Below are positions 1 through 10,637 of a DNA stretch of 64,000 nt, one piece after another. Within the stretch, counting starts at the first letter, position 1. Each line of letters begins with the position of its first letter. The translations under genes and the position numbers were made by a program. The stretch is from Craterostigma plantagineum (Eukaryota; Streptophyta; Magnoliopsida; Lamiales; Linderniaceae): assembly GCA_027422505.1 (NCBI GenBank), contig JAPQWV010000493.1, positions 124,001 to 188,000 on the forward strand. Direction: 5' to 3'. A model generated the notes under the pieces. That model searched no databases. It was not told where the DNA came from and worked only from the letters and a program-made list of their open reading frames with translations.

Positions 1-833
1 AAAGGAGGCATTACAATAAATACCAGGTAATGAGATCAAGAACAGAAATGATGACTTTATATAGCAAACATCTGATGAAGAAGAACCAGTTATTAAGTAG
101 TGAAGTGACCTTTGGAATTGCGTAGAATGCTGATTTGATCTGCTTTACACTGCAAAGGCAACAGAGGAAACATACATATACATGAAAGCTATGGGGATAT
201 TACATCATAAAAAAAGTCAGAAGATTAAAGATTTACTTACCCACTAGCGTGCATAAGAGGGTCTTCGAAAGTTGCATTGGGAGCATATATTTCAAAATCT
301 TGAGGCTTTGGGTGTTCATAGCTGTGGAATTAGTGAATTAAAAACCATTGTTTAGTAAGTCTGCATATGAAAACGTATAAAATGGACACCAAGAATTATG
401 GTAATGTATCCCAACAACAAGGAGCAAGCAAGTCTTTTTAAGTGTAAGAACCGAGGATCAGAAGACATGGCAACTTTCTAGTGTTCTTTTCATTTCTAGC
501 ACTAATCAAGGATCATCCTTGGACAGCTTACAGCTGATCAAGAATCAGACAACACCACTTGGTCGATTTTAGGTAGTAGTCTTTTCAATCACGCATGAAT
601 CTACACAAGATATTAAATAAGATGTGAGAAAGAAGAGTCAAAACTCACAGGCTGAGGAGGTGAGGAAGTATCTGATCGGTCACTCGTTTCGATTGGTCAT
701 AATCACAAGATTCCTTGCAGTAACCTTCCCTGATCTGATCCTTCATTGCTCCTCCACTATCTGCGTAGCCCATAAGCAACAAGAACCCCAGAAAAAAGGA
801 ACAAAAGATCGAACCTACATCCATCATTAACAT
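1..833 (-). CDS. NTF2-like / DUF2358 family protein, 5' part only
   Basis: The gene reads leftwards and runs off the window. Coding exons are 833-649, 321-241 and 149-110; all three join in frame across GT-AG introns. The start chosen at 833 gives a hydrophobic signal/anchor segment (about residues 8-22, FCSFFLGFLLLMG core), followed by a charged stretch and LLSLYEHPKPQDFEIYAPN, then FEDPLMHASGVKQIKSAFY. That block resembles what I remember of plant DUF2358 proteins (NTF2/SnoaL-like fold, Arabidopsis At3g04890 type). Their biochemical function is not known. An open frame continues upstream to 1163, but it shows no family similarity and I treat it as 5' UTR. The C-terminal half of the domain lies outside the window. 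The family call is from memory of the conserved block. Confidence 0.72.
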
Positions 834-1336
834 TGAAAAATCCAAGAAACTGGGCGAAACAAAAAAGAGAAAGCTTTCTTCATTACCTTGACTGTATTTC
901 GCCATTTGCATATGATGATAGATCACGATGTGCAAGGTATTGAGCGAGTGATAACGTGTTTTAAGAGCGATGCATGCTTCCGAGGAAGCAAGAAATCCGA
1001 AAAGGGTGGGCGAATATTCAACTGCCAAAGCTCCAATTGGCTGGCTTTTCTTGATCGAACGTGGCAGATTCTTATCCACATTTCCTTTAGTACAGATGCT
1101 TGGCTTCTGTAAGAAGCGTAGAACTCTTTTCATTTTCGGTTTCCTTCTCCTCTGCTTTAGCAACTGACGTGTGTATATATACAGAAAAATGAAATAATAT
1201 TCAACCCCAAGCCTATACAGTTTGGATCGGACTACTGATTGAGCTTTAAGAAAAACCTAGTCTCAGAGATTAACAAAATAATTTACAGAGTGTCCAAACG
1301 TTTACAGAGTTTTCAACTCAAACTGGTGTCATATGG
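834..1336. other. Intergenic / UTR stretch between DUF2358 gene and glycosyltransferase
   Basis: This holds the promoter and 5' UTR of the leftward DUF2358 gene and the 3' flank of the leftward glycosyltransferase. A TATA-like GTGTATATATAC lies at about 1171-1182. No further coding potential is visible on either strand. Confidence 0.5.
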
Positions 1337-2785
1337 TCAATGAAAACTAGCAACTACATCTTGCAAATGGTTGATAACCTCCTCAGCAACAACCTCAGGA
1401 GAAAACCTCGTACTCATGTCAAGCCGAGCCTGCCTTCCTTTAACTCTACCTTCATCGATATTACTCACAACATGCCTCATCAGAGATCGAAGCTTATCGA
1501 CAGAAGGATCGGCCCATAAATGGCCTTTAAACGGTCCTTCTTCAACTTCACTAGTTCGTTCGAAAGGTAAAGGATAGCTATTCTCCTCTGTTAAGTACTC
1601 TGTTTGCCCAGACCAGTTTGTAGCAATCACAGGCAATGACATGGACATTGCCTCGACGATAGGACGACCCCAGCCTTCTCCTCTAGTGGGAAGAACAAAG
1701 GCATCAGCAGCTTTATACAACCTAGGAAGATCTGTCTGAGCAATGTGGGTGTTGATTACATAGGTTTGAGCCCAACCACGAATGGGCTTCGATAAATCAG
1801 AATTCTCAACGTAGTCGTTGATCCTTTTTGCGAAATTTGTGCCCGAGTGATATGCAGCGGTTAACATGTACAAAGCCACGTCATCTTCTTGAGAAAATTC
1901 CTCCAAGTAAGACCTTAGCAACACATCCCAGCCCTTTCTATATTCCCATTTAAAGATGCTCAAGAACACAAATCGTTTCTTTACCTCATCTCTTTTATCT
2001 GATCCCAACACCAGATTAGCAATGGAGTCGAGATCCAAAGGATCGACCTTTAATGGGTCGAAAAAATCCACGTCGACGGGCTGAACGATCTTTCTAACCT
2101 TCGCTGGGTCAACCCCACTTCGCTTAAACGTATCCACATGGAATTCAGTAGGTACCCAAACAAGATCCATTGCATTGCACCTCCTCACGTGTTCATCGTT
2201 AACTCTGTCGGTCTCAAACATGGTTCTTCCTATCACAACCTTAAATTTCCCATAACCAACGGGCGGGCAAGGAAGGGTTTGGAACAGAGGTGGGTGCCAA
2301 GCGCCGGGCTCGCTGTGACAGACAACTACAGTCTGATTCAGTCTGCATCGAGTGTTATGAAGCTCAACGGCCAAGTTTCTCATTTCAAGGGGCAAACCCT
2401 CCCAAAACTCTACATTTTCAAGATCGCCGTGCTGCTCAATGGCTAATCTGAAAGATGGGTTCTCTTGCTTGTTGATGTAGCCGTTCAGCGCCAAGATGTA
2501 AGACCATGCTTCTGAGCTGTAACCACCACCTGATAGAAATGGAGCCATCCATAGTATACAATAAGGGGCTTCTACAAGAGTTTCCAAGGGTTGTCGGGAC
2601 AAATTGGGTCGTGTTCTTAGAACGAGGCCCCTTAAAATCTCCGTCTTGGTCGTTAGAATTGCGTAGGAAATGGCGATTGCGAGCACCAATGTTGACAACA
2701 AATAGAAGGGCTTTACGGAGAAGGATGAAAAATTGGTTCCGTTATCTTCACGATTTCGAGGAGGTCGATTTTCATCAGAATCCAT
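1337..2785 (-). CDS. Type II membrane glycosyltransferase, GT4-like, intronless
   Basis: One uninterrupted frame of 482 residues. A short cytosolic tail is followed by one membrane span (about 27-46), typical of a Golgi or ER type II glycosyltransferase. The C-terminal half has the GT-B donor-binding signature of retaining family 4 enzymes: GEGWGRPIVEA with an E-x7-E pair at residues 370 and 378, preceded by LYKAADAFVLPTRG. SIFKWEYRKGWDVLL marks the linker to that domain. It resembles the plant single-copy protein annotated as UDP-glycosyltransferase superfamily (Arabidopsis At3g10630, from memory). Donor and acceptor are unknown. It is divergent from the glutaredoxin-like gene, with 347 bp between the start codons. 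Confidence 0.85.
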   Translation of the reverse strand: MDSDENRPPRNREDNGTNFSSFSVKPFYLLSTLVLAIAISYAILTTKTEILRGLVLRTRPNLSRQPLETLVEAPYCILWMAPFLSGGGYSSEAWSYILALNGYINKQENPSFRLAIEQHGDLENVEFWEGLPLEMRNLAVELHNTRCRLNQTVVVCHSEPGAWHPPLFQTLPCPPVGYGKFKVVIGRTMFETDRVNDEHVRRCNAMDLVWVPTEFHVDTFKRSGVDPAKVRKIVQPVDVDFFDPLKVDPLDLDSIANLVLGSDKRDEVKKRFVFLSIFKWEYRKGWDVLLRSYLEEFSQEDDVALYMLTAAYHSGTNFAKRINDYVENSDLSKPIRGWAQTYVINTHIAQTDLPRLYKAADAFVLPTRGEGWGRPIVEAMSMSLPVIATNWSGQTEYLTEENSYPLPFERTSEVEEGPFKGHLWADPSVDKLRSLMRHVVSNIDEGRVKGRQARLDMSTRFSPEVVAEEVINHLQDVVASFH

Positions 2786-3132
2786 TGTGTACTATGAAGC
2801 CTATGCCCTAACCCTAATCCATCTGAGCACCGTTCCAGTCATCAACCATGGCGGGCAATATCATATTTTGGGTATTTTACTATTTTAGTTTTTTATTTTC
2901 CATTTTCGGAAATTAAATTAAAATCGTCGACTGGCGCATGGCACCGCACACAGTGGATCAAATCCAAATATTTAAAGTTAAATTGAATTACTAGCCGTTA
3001 GTGTCATCATCATCATCATCTCTTTCATCTCTTCAACGCCCCAAGAGAATCAAAAACAATCTGCTTATCTTCTTCACTGCATCGTCATACAGATAAGTTT
3101 CAAACAGTGAAGGAAAATTTCTGAAAAGAATC
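2786..3132. promoter_or_regulatory. Divergent promoter between glycosyltransferase and glutaredoxin-like gene
   Basis: A 347-bp head-to-head spacer. It contains an AT-rich stretch with ATATTTAAAG near 2968, about 165 bp before the + strand ATG, and a short CAT trinucleotide run at about 3005-3020. Both promoters must lie here; no other gene is visible. Confidence 0.45.
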
Positions 3133-4245
3133 ATGAAAGGAGTTAAAGGAAAGCTGATGAAGAAGCTCAAGACGATGAAGACTATCAGCTATTTAAAACC
3201 CGAAAGGATCCTTCAGGCGAATGCATTAGATGGTTATTTCTACGCTTCCCCCTTGAAGCCTAACCCTGCCCCGCGTGCTCCATTGGTTGATGTTAAAGAA
3301 GAGATCAAGAAACAGCTCAACGTCGAAAACGTAGCTCCGATTCTTCAAGAGCCTGAGATCATTGACGTGACTGATCTTATGAAAGGCCTCGACGAAGAGG
3401 GAGAGGTAAGGTTTGAGAGTGAAATCGATGATAAAGAGAATATTACACCTGGGATAAAGGCAAGAGTGGACAAATCTGATAAAAAACAGAGGAAAAATGA
3501 GATCTTTCAAGGTAATGGAGAATTCGGGGAAGTTACGAAGAAGCAATGCGTTCCTTTGTCTGAGATCGACGTCTCATCCTTTCGTAGGCCGGAGTTAAAT
3601 TCGAAAACCCTCTTCGATCCCAATCTCCTCGCAGCTTTCGAGCAGGCGGTAATGGAAGTTAAGGCCATAGAAGCAGAGCGAAGACTGAGAAACATGGATC
3701 CCATTTTCACAGAAGACGTTTCTTCGATCCAAGAACCACCTTTAAAAGCAAGAAAAATCGACCCTTTGCTCGAATTCGAAGAGAAACGCCCGCCAGGTGG
3801 TTCTGACTCAGTGATTCTCTACACGACAGGGCTTAGGGGGATCAGAAAAACATTCGATGACTGCCAAAAGATGAGATCTTTGCTAGAAAATATCAAAATT
3901 GTGTTCTTTGAGAGGGACATTTCGATGCATTCAGAGTATAAGAGGGAGCTATTCCACCTTTTAGGTGGAAAAGTCGTGCCTCCGAGGCTGTTCATAATGG
4001 GAAGATACATCGGCGGAGCAGAGGAGGTCATGGCCTTGCACGAACAAGGTATGTTTAAGCCACTTGTTGAAGGTATCCCTATCGATAAAAGCGATGGGCT
4101 TTGCGATGGATGCTATGGGTTTCGATTCATCGTTTGTTTTAACTGCAATGGTAGTAGAAAGATCATGCCTGAAGGAAATTGTGAGGCAATAGATTGTGCC
4201 GAGTGTAATGAGAATGGAATTGTTGTCTGTCCCTTCTGCTGCTGA
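3133..4245 (+). CDS. Glutaredoxin-domain protein with C-terminal zinc-binding cysteines (At5g39865-like)
   Basis: Intronless, 370 residues. The N-terminal 225 residues are charged and probably disordered, with the internal motif RRPELNSKTLFDPNLLAAFE. A glutaredoxin-like fold spans about 226-318 (SVILYTTGLRGIRKTFDDC, VVPPRLFIMGRYIGG). The usual CPYC/CCxC active site is replaced by TTGLRGI, so classical dithiol reductase activity is doubtful; this replacement is typical of the plant subfamily. The last 46 residues (from 324) hold four CxxC pairs (CDGC, CFNC, CAEC, CPFCC), probably a zinc ribbon. Plant relatives are annotated only as glutaredoxin family proteins. Convergent with NUP1, 427 bp apart. 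Confidence 0.87.
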   Translation: MKGVKGKLMKKLKTMKTISYLKPERILQANALDGYFYASPLKPNPAPRAPLVDVKEEIKKQLNVENVAPILQEPEIIDVTDLMKGLDEEGEVRFESEIDDKENITPGIKARVDKSDKKQRKNEIFQGNGEFGEVTKKQCVPLSEIDVSSFRRPELNSKTLFDPNLLAAFEQAVMEVKAIEAERRLRNMDPIFTEDVSSIQEPPLKARKIDPLLEFEEKRPPGGSDSVILYTTGLRGIRKTFDDCQKMRSLLENIKIVFFERDISMHSEYKRELFHLLGGKVVPPRLFIMGRYIGGAEEVMALHEQGMFKPLVEGIPIDKSDGLCDGCYGFRFIVCFNCNGSRKIMPEGNCEAIDCAECNENGIVVCPFCC

Positions 4246-4672
4246 AAACTTTGTCTTGAACATATTCATGATTCTTTTTCAAGTAATTATAATGGTGTTT
4301 TCTCTTCTGTTTGAGAGATTAATGTTTATTGAGATTCTTTTTGGTTTTAGTAATAAAAAGTATGTGGGAAGAAGATGAGCCTTTTCAGAAAATAAGCACA
4401 CGTTTAGTAATAAACATGTCTCCTCTTTACTGATACAAACGTAGTTATACAAATGCTACAACATCAATCACAACGTTGTTCATCAGAAAGAACGATCGCA
4501 GACTCTCAAACTTCACTAAATAACATCATGTAAAGAAGAAAAAGACTTGAACAGTTCTCTCCGTAGCATGACAACTATATCCCGACCCAAAAGAACTTGC
4601 CGACGATCCCCCTTAAAACGAAAAGCGGTAAAAGTTCGAACAATAAAAAGGCAAGCACTTCTTCAGACTAAA
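4246..4672. other. Convergent 3' flanks of glutaredoxin-like gene and NUP1
   Basis: AT-rich 3' UTR sequence of both converging genes, including AATAAAAAG at about 4352 on the + strand. No coding signal. Confidence 0.45.
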
Positions 4673-7600
4673 TCACTTGCGCCTGTTTCTATTTCGATTG
4701 ATCTTCACAATCTTTCTCCCCGATTTATCTCCGGTGCCCAGCGAGAAGCCGCCGCCAGAGCCAGCATTAAACTCCAAACTTCCCGAAGACTGAAATGGGT
4801 TGGGAGGAGCAACTTGATTACTTTGCTGGGCCCCGGCAAACAAAAATGGATTACCCGCCTGTGGCTGTTGACCCGTCGACCCGAACGAGAAGCCCACCTG
4901 GGCTGGGCTTGGCTGCCCAAATACGGGGACTGGTGGAGTTGCTGACTGGGTTGGGTCTTCAACCATGGAATCTTCTGCGCTCATCTGACTTGGCGATGAT
5001 GCTCCAAAAGCAGGCAAAGGTGTGGCGCCAAAAGTCACTGGCTGGGGGAAAGATGGCGAAGCAGATGGAGTTGATGATGCTCCAAAGGCAAATCCTGTCG
5101 ATGGAGATGAAGCGAATGTGTTTGTAGAAGGAAGTGGTGTCGTTGATGATGCTCCAAAGGCAAATCCTGTCGACGAAGATGAGGCGAATGTGTTTGCAGA
5201 AGACAGTGATGGTGCACCAAGAGAGAATGCAGTTGATGAAGGGGCAAATGAAGCCGCAGGAGATTGAGAAGATGATGACGATGATGCACCGAAGGAGAAT
5301 CCAGTCGATGGCGATGATGATGATGCGCCAAACGAGAATCCAGTCGATGGAGATGAAGCAAATGTAGTTGTAAGAGATGGTTGCGATGATGATGCACCGA
5401 AAGAAAATCCAGTGGACGCTGATGATGATGCTGACGGTGCAGGTGAGGAACCAAACGAGAGAGGTTTTGAACTTTGCCAACTTGGGACAACTTCACTTGA
5501 AGAAGTAGCACTACTTGAGGAAGCAGATGAACTAGCACCAAGACCGAACAGACTTGCAGTATTCGTTGTCAAGGATGAAGCTGACGAGTTGCCACCCAAA
5601 CCAAATGCAAAGGGCGACTCACCATTACTTGTTCCAATTGGGTTCGTTGAAGTGGAACTCAAGCCAAAACTGAACGACGCAGAAGCAGAGCTACTGGTTG
5701 AGGCAACTGTTGCATCTGAGGCAGTAGAAGAGCTCACTCCAAACTTGAATACACTTGATGTGGATCCATTTTCAGGCACGGGTTCACTAGGAGCTGCAGA
5801 GGTAACTGTATTAGTAGCAATAGACTCAAAAGCTTTGCTGGAATTGGGAAGTTTAGAATCCAACGAGAATACAGAGGAAGCGCCACTATTCGTGCTCGTG
5901 CCAAATGACGCAAAGGTTACTGACTGACCAGACATGCCTGCAGTTGTTTCAAAGCCAAAAGCTGGAGATTTCGTTGCACTAGAGACGGGCGTACTACTCT
6001 GAGCAGTAGTAACAGCAGTTGAATTGGTTGATAAGGGCCCAAAAGTGCTACTCCAAGGGCTTTTATCTGCTGAAGCAAAAACGGTAGGTGGCGATGCTGC
6101 ATTAGACTTGCCGTTCACATTGCTTTTTGAATCTTCAGAAATATTCACTGTTGATGATTTCGATGCTGTTGCAAGAGACTGATCAGCCGGGACACTAAAT
6201 TTGAATACAGGGTGTTCAGTTTTCCCAAAGATGTCAGTATCAGTGGTGACAGCATTGGTGGTGCCACTTGGGAAAGAGCTTGATGCACTAGCTGAAGCGG
6301 CTGCAGTGCCAAAGCCAAACACGGGTGCCGAAGACAGTGGCTCACTGGAGTTCACAGGGGTACTTTCGGGCTTCCCATTCGAACCAGCCTTTAAGGAGTT
6401 CACATGATCAATTTTATCAGATCCTGAAAATACTGGATGCGAGCCTGTCGATGCTGAAGCATTGACGATGCTGCAAGGAAAGTTGCTGAGATATTAATAT
6501 CAAAATCAGATACCTCCGAATAAATATTCAGTTTTACCGCGCCTAGTTATATATGTAATCATTTTTTGACAAGAAATCATGACAGAAACTGAAGCATGAA
6601 ATTGTAAGGATTAAAAGACACCAAGAAAGTGAAGAGCCTTCCAATCCAAATGAAGAGAAAGTTAGCCTGCTAGAAAGATAGTCACATGCACAATGAAAAA
6701 CAATGAAATACTTGAACTGATAAACCTTAAGAGCATGCTACCTGTTGTGGTTCTCCAACCTAGATTCCTGCTTTTGCCTATTTGACTCAGGGGAAAATGA
6801 TGAAAGTTTTTCAGCAACAGTTGAGCTGAAGCCAAACATGGGAGGGTGGATATTAGCTTCCTCGGCTTTGCCAGATGCCGAAGAGAATGGAGGAACAATA
6901 GACGGCTTAAAAGCCCCAATCCCTTCTGAAGCCTGAGAGACATTCGTACCACCATCTTCATGAGCTACGTTGCTCCTCTTGACAGAAATAGAGACAGAAG
7001 ACGGCTTCACTTTAGATTGAACAGTAGGTTTTGCTGCCTCAATTTGTTCAGTGTGTGTATGATTTCCCTCAGACGGAGGTTCCATCTTCAATCCTTCCCC
7101 AGATAATGGTCTGGGTGCTAGCCCATCAGCGGATAAGTCATCATCCTGGTCCCACGAATCCTGAACACAGACAAAACATATAAGTTAATACCGTTGCCAG
7201 CTACAATTGCATCATAGAGAAAAATTTGGAACACTTGATCACTTGCTCCATATCAATTCAGGAAAACAACACGCGCGCTAACAAACTGCATATGAAAACT
7301 ATGCAGTCAACCTTCAATACTATAAAGGAATGCAAGGCACCTGACTGGAATAAACTTCTAACATCAAAGAGAATAAAGTTACCTCATCCACACTCATCCT
7401 AAACCCCCTTTTCTTTGGTGAAGGTGGAGGTACATAAACTGAATCAACATTGAGGCTGGGTTCTGAAGGTTTGGAGGACACAACAGCACTGCTTGGTATA
7501 TTGTTGATTTTATTATTGCCGTCATTGACAAGATCATTCATGATGATTTTTCCACTGGGTGACTGTTTTCCATGAGAACCACTATTATCATGCAGAGCAG

Positions 7601-10229
7601 TATTAGATTTATCTGGCAATTCTTGAGAAGCCTTGAAATCAAGCATGAACTTAGACGATTCAATGTCTTCCATGCTCTTAAGGGCACGTGCAGAAAGCAT
7701 GCTTGGTTTTAATTCCAAATGTTGTTTATTTCGTGTAGCAACAAGCTTAGACTCTGATGACTTCTCATTCGAGGACAATTTTGCAAGATGCTGGAATATT
7801 CTACCAGCCACCTCACTTGACTTGGGAGAGATCTGGGAATAACTTGTACTTGGTATGCTTCCATTTTCATACTTATCGGCAGCATGTGATACATCATGCC
7901 TTGTGTCACCAGTTAGTTGGCGCTTCTGCTTCACATCAGAACTGGTTAAGACTCCATTTTGAGCATGATAGGTTCTAGGAACCAGCAGATTTGGCTTCTG
8001 CCTAATTCTTCTTAAAGGACCAACTAATCCAACTTCATCATCTAAAACCGGGTTCCTGCGTTTTAAGGACTGAAACAGAACGAAATGACGGTAAAACAAC
8101 TGAAACTCACACCTACAGAAATTAAGGATCGAAGCTTTATGAACAATGTACCATCGTATTTTTCAGCTTATCATCGTGCTTTACAAAAGACGCAGATGAT
8201 GAGGGTAGTGCTGAAGCATTCACATTATTGCCAGCACTGCTACCCTGAAGTCAAAATATGCTTCAACAATGTTAGGTCCAAAAAAAAAATTAAAGAGAAA
8301 AAGTGAGCATAAAAAGATGAATCTAATTACTTTGACATTGGAAGTTGAACGGAACGAATGTGGGGTACGGGCCAAATTGTATATAGCTGACCGGCCTAGA
8401 GATCTTGGAGTTGTAAAACAATTTTCTGGAGCACCTTGACTGGAAAAAGCCTTGCTAGTCAATGGCAGACTAGGTGATTTTGAGGCAGGAGGCGTGTTCC
8501 TAAGCACTCCCACATCTTCTCTGCCACTTTGAATGTGCATTGTTCTCCAAGAATTTGATGCTTTTAAAGGCCTACTCCCCATGTAAGATTTTGCCAGCTC
8601 AGCTGGGGAAGCAATATTATCTTCAACGACCTGGAATGCAACATTGTGACAATGTCAACGCAAGTGCCACTTCAAATATTTTGTTGAGATATAACAAGAT
8701 ATGATAGACGACAGAGAAAAAGAATGAAAATACAAAAGATTATGTTTTCAAGTGCATGAATATGCACTCATACATTAAACTTTACCATCGGATTGACGAT
8801 GTCACCCTGCATATCAGAAGACCTAACTCCATTAGTTATGCCTTCTTCCAGTAGTGGATGCAATTCAGCATTTCCTTTTTCGCCATCAACACTCGTACAA
8901 GACAACACATTTACTCTTGATTGCAGTAGTCTAGTCAAATGGATGATCTCAGACCTGAAATCATGTGCTATTATGTTCATTGCCTAATGTGATAGTCATG
9001 GTGTTCGTGACGAGATGAAGCGCAAACAAAGTGAATGTTACTTTCTCTAGCAAGAAGAAAGTGCAAACTGATGGAGATGAAATATTTTAGACATTAAAGG
9101 CTGGAACTTTGTGGCAAGTGTGAAATTTTTTGTACCTAGTGAAGGTCTTTTGCTTCAACAATTGCTCAAGCTCAGACAAAGAATTGCTTGTCGGGACGTT
9201 AGTTGGCAGATTGTCTTGATCAATTTGGGTGTTTTGCCCCCTGTCCTGATTCTTGGACCACAAAATAAGTAAGAATTAGTTCAGGTGAAACGAGTTTAGA
9301 ACCATCAAGGCGCCTCTATATGGAATAAGGCATGCGTGCACTCTGTGATATGGGGCTTATACAAATCACGAATGAAACTGGCAGAAAAGACTCATGTAGA
9401 CCAACTGAAACCCATGAAAGGCGTATGTTTAACCAAGAAAGTGAATACTTATTACTTACATCAGAAACAGCACCTTGAACAGCATAGCTCACATCATCTT
9501 TTACCCCTGCAGGCACAACAAGAAAACAAGTAACCCATGAGATGCAGAAACAGCAGTTATACATCACTGTGCAAACTCCTGCTCAAATTCCAACTCATCC
9601 GCAAACAAATGCCACTGACCAACACAGATAATGTGGCAGCTAAATTTGTTTAAATAACCATTCCACTAGAAACAAGTCTATTAATTACACTTCAAAACGG
9701 TTCAACAGGCAAGAATTAAAAGATAGCGATACTCCCGCGTACAAAAAATATTCTTGAAAGAAGTAATTCATTTACCATAAACACATGTAACACAAGGTAC
9801 TACCAATCAAGAAGAAAGATTTCAAAGCTTACGAAACAAAACGTAGATTTTTCCAGATAAAAACGGAAAAGAAAAAAAAACTCTAAACGGTGAAAAAAAA
9901 AACAAAAACTAGCCTTTCCAAATTAATTTACCCGTTGGAGGCGGCGGAAGCTGCTTTCTTTTAAAAATTGAAGCAAGAAATCTGTCGGCACCATATGATA
10001 GAAGCTTGGCCGCGGGATCCACGACAAGCTTCGTCAACCAACTGCTATTATTTCGACTAATGAGGTTCGGCCGTATGGCGGTTGAAGGTCGATCGTACGG
10101 CGTAGTTTGGCGCCCCCGAAACGACTTTTTCCTAAACTTACCCCCTACTCCTCCACCTCCGTACGCCGACGAATCCCCGGTCGTGGGGAGAGTAGCACCG
10201 ATAGCCGAACCGCCTTCCGCCGCTGCCAT
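4673..10229 (-). CDS. NUP1: Nuclear pore basket FG nucleoporin NUP1/NUP136
   Basis: Nine exons: 10229-9932, 9506-9460, 9251-9136, 8954-8786, 8630-8331, 8244-8185 (its 3' end may instead be 8152), 8069-7383, 7160-6742, 6470-4673; about 1297 residues. The N terminus is basic with a likely amphipathic helix (SWLTKLVVDPAAKLLSYGAD, then FLASIFKRK). SELEQLLKQKTFTRSEI is the conserved NUP1 block. The last exon is a Ser-rich FG domain with repeated STGFSFGASS units, ending in the basic tail GRKIVKINRNRNRRK. NUP1/NUP136 is the plant nuclear-basket nucleoporin that helps set nuclear shape and mRNA export. It is divergent from PELOTA. The call is strong; exon 6's 3' edge is the only uncertain junction. 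Confidence 0.92.
5071..5200 (-). repeat. 72-bp coding tandem duplication in the NUP1 FG domain
   Basis: The segment beginning GATGATGCTCCAAAGGCAAA recurs 72 bp later (about 5071 and 5143 on the + strand) with few differences. In protein terms a 24-residue unit of the type NTFASSPSTGFAFGASS is doubled in frame. Confidence 0.75.
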
Positions 10230-10637
10230 TTGTGTTCGAAATTCGAATTTGCTAGAGAGAGAGAGTCGTTAATGCTCTTCTAGGGTTTTATTTATTTTAG
10301 ACAAAGATATTTTAATTAAATAAACGCCAAAACTCAACAACGAGCACGATATGGCCCCTTTTAATAAATAATCTTTAATTAACACGCGTAAGTTTTCATT
10401 TTTTTTTATTACTTTATTGGTCTATTTCATTATGCGGATTATATTTATTTGACAGTAAATATCGGATTATCTTTTATTCATTTTACGATAAAATTAGTAG
10501 TCGTTTCTATCAATCAGTCTCCTTTAAACTCGACAAGTAACACTTAATCGAGGCAAATCAACGAACCAAGGCAGCTTGAAAATAGGAACAAGAAAAGGCA
10601 ATCGAAAGAGTTATAAGGGAAGAAGACATCAGCCATC
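10230..10637. promoter_or_regulatory. Divergent promoter between NUP1 and PELOTA
   Basis: A 408-bp spacer between two start codons. TAGGGTTT at 10281-10288 is a telo-box (AAACCCTA) read in the NUP1 direction and sits in its 5' leader; such boxes are common in genes of the translation and growth machinery. A GA-rich run lies at about 10255-10265. The middle is AT-rich. No other gene is visible. Confidence 0.5.

Noticed and set aside
834..1163. N-terminal extension of the DUF2358 frame to 1163
   Set aside because: The added residues show no family similarity. The possible GTAATG...CAG intron there would be only 37 bp, too short for a plant intron. It is better read as 5' leader.
4959..5541. 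Long alternate frames rich in Leu, His or Ile overlapping the NUP1 last exon
   Set aside because: They are shadows of the repetitive Ser/Phe/Gly codons in the real FG frame and have no recognisable domain.
8152..8244. Longer NUP1 exon 6 ending at 8152
   Set aside because: Both this and the donor at 8185 keep frame. The GTAAAG donor at 8185 was preferred over GTACAT, without transcript evidence.
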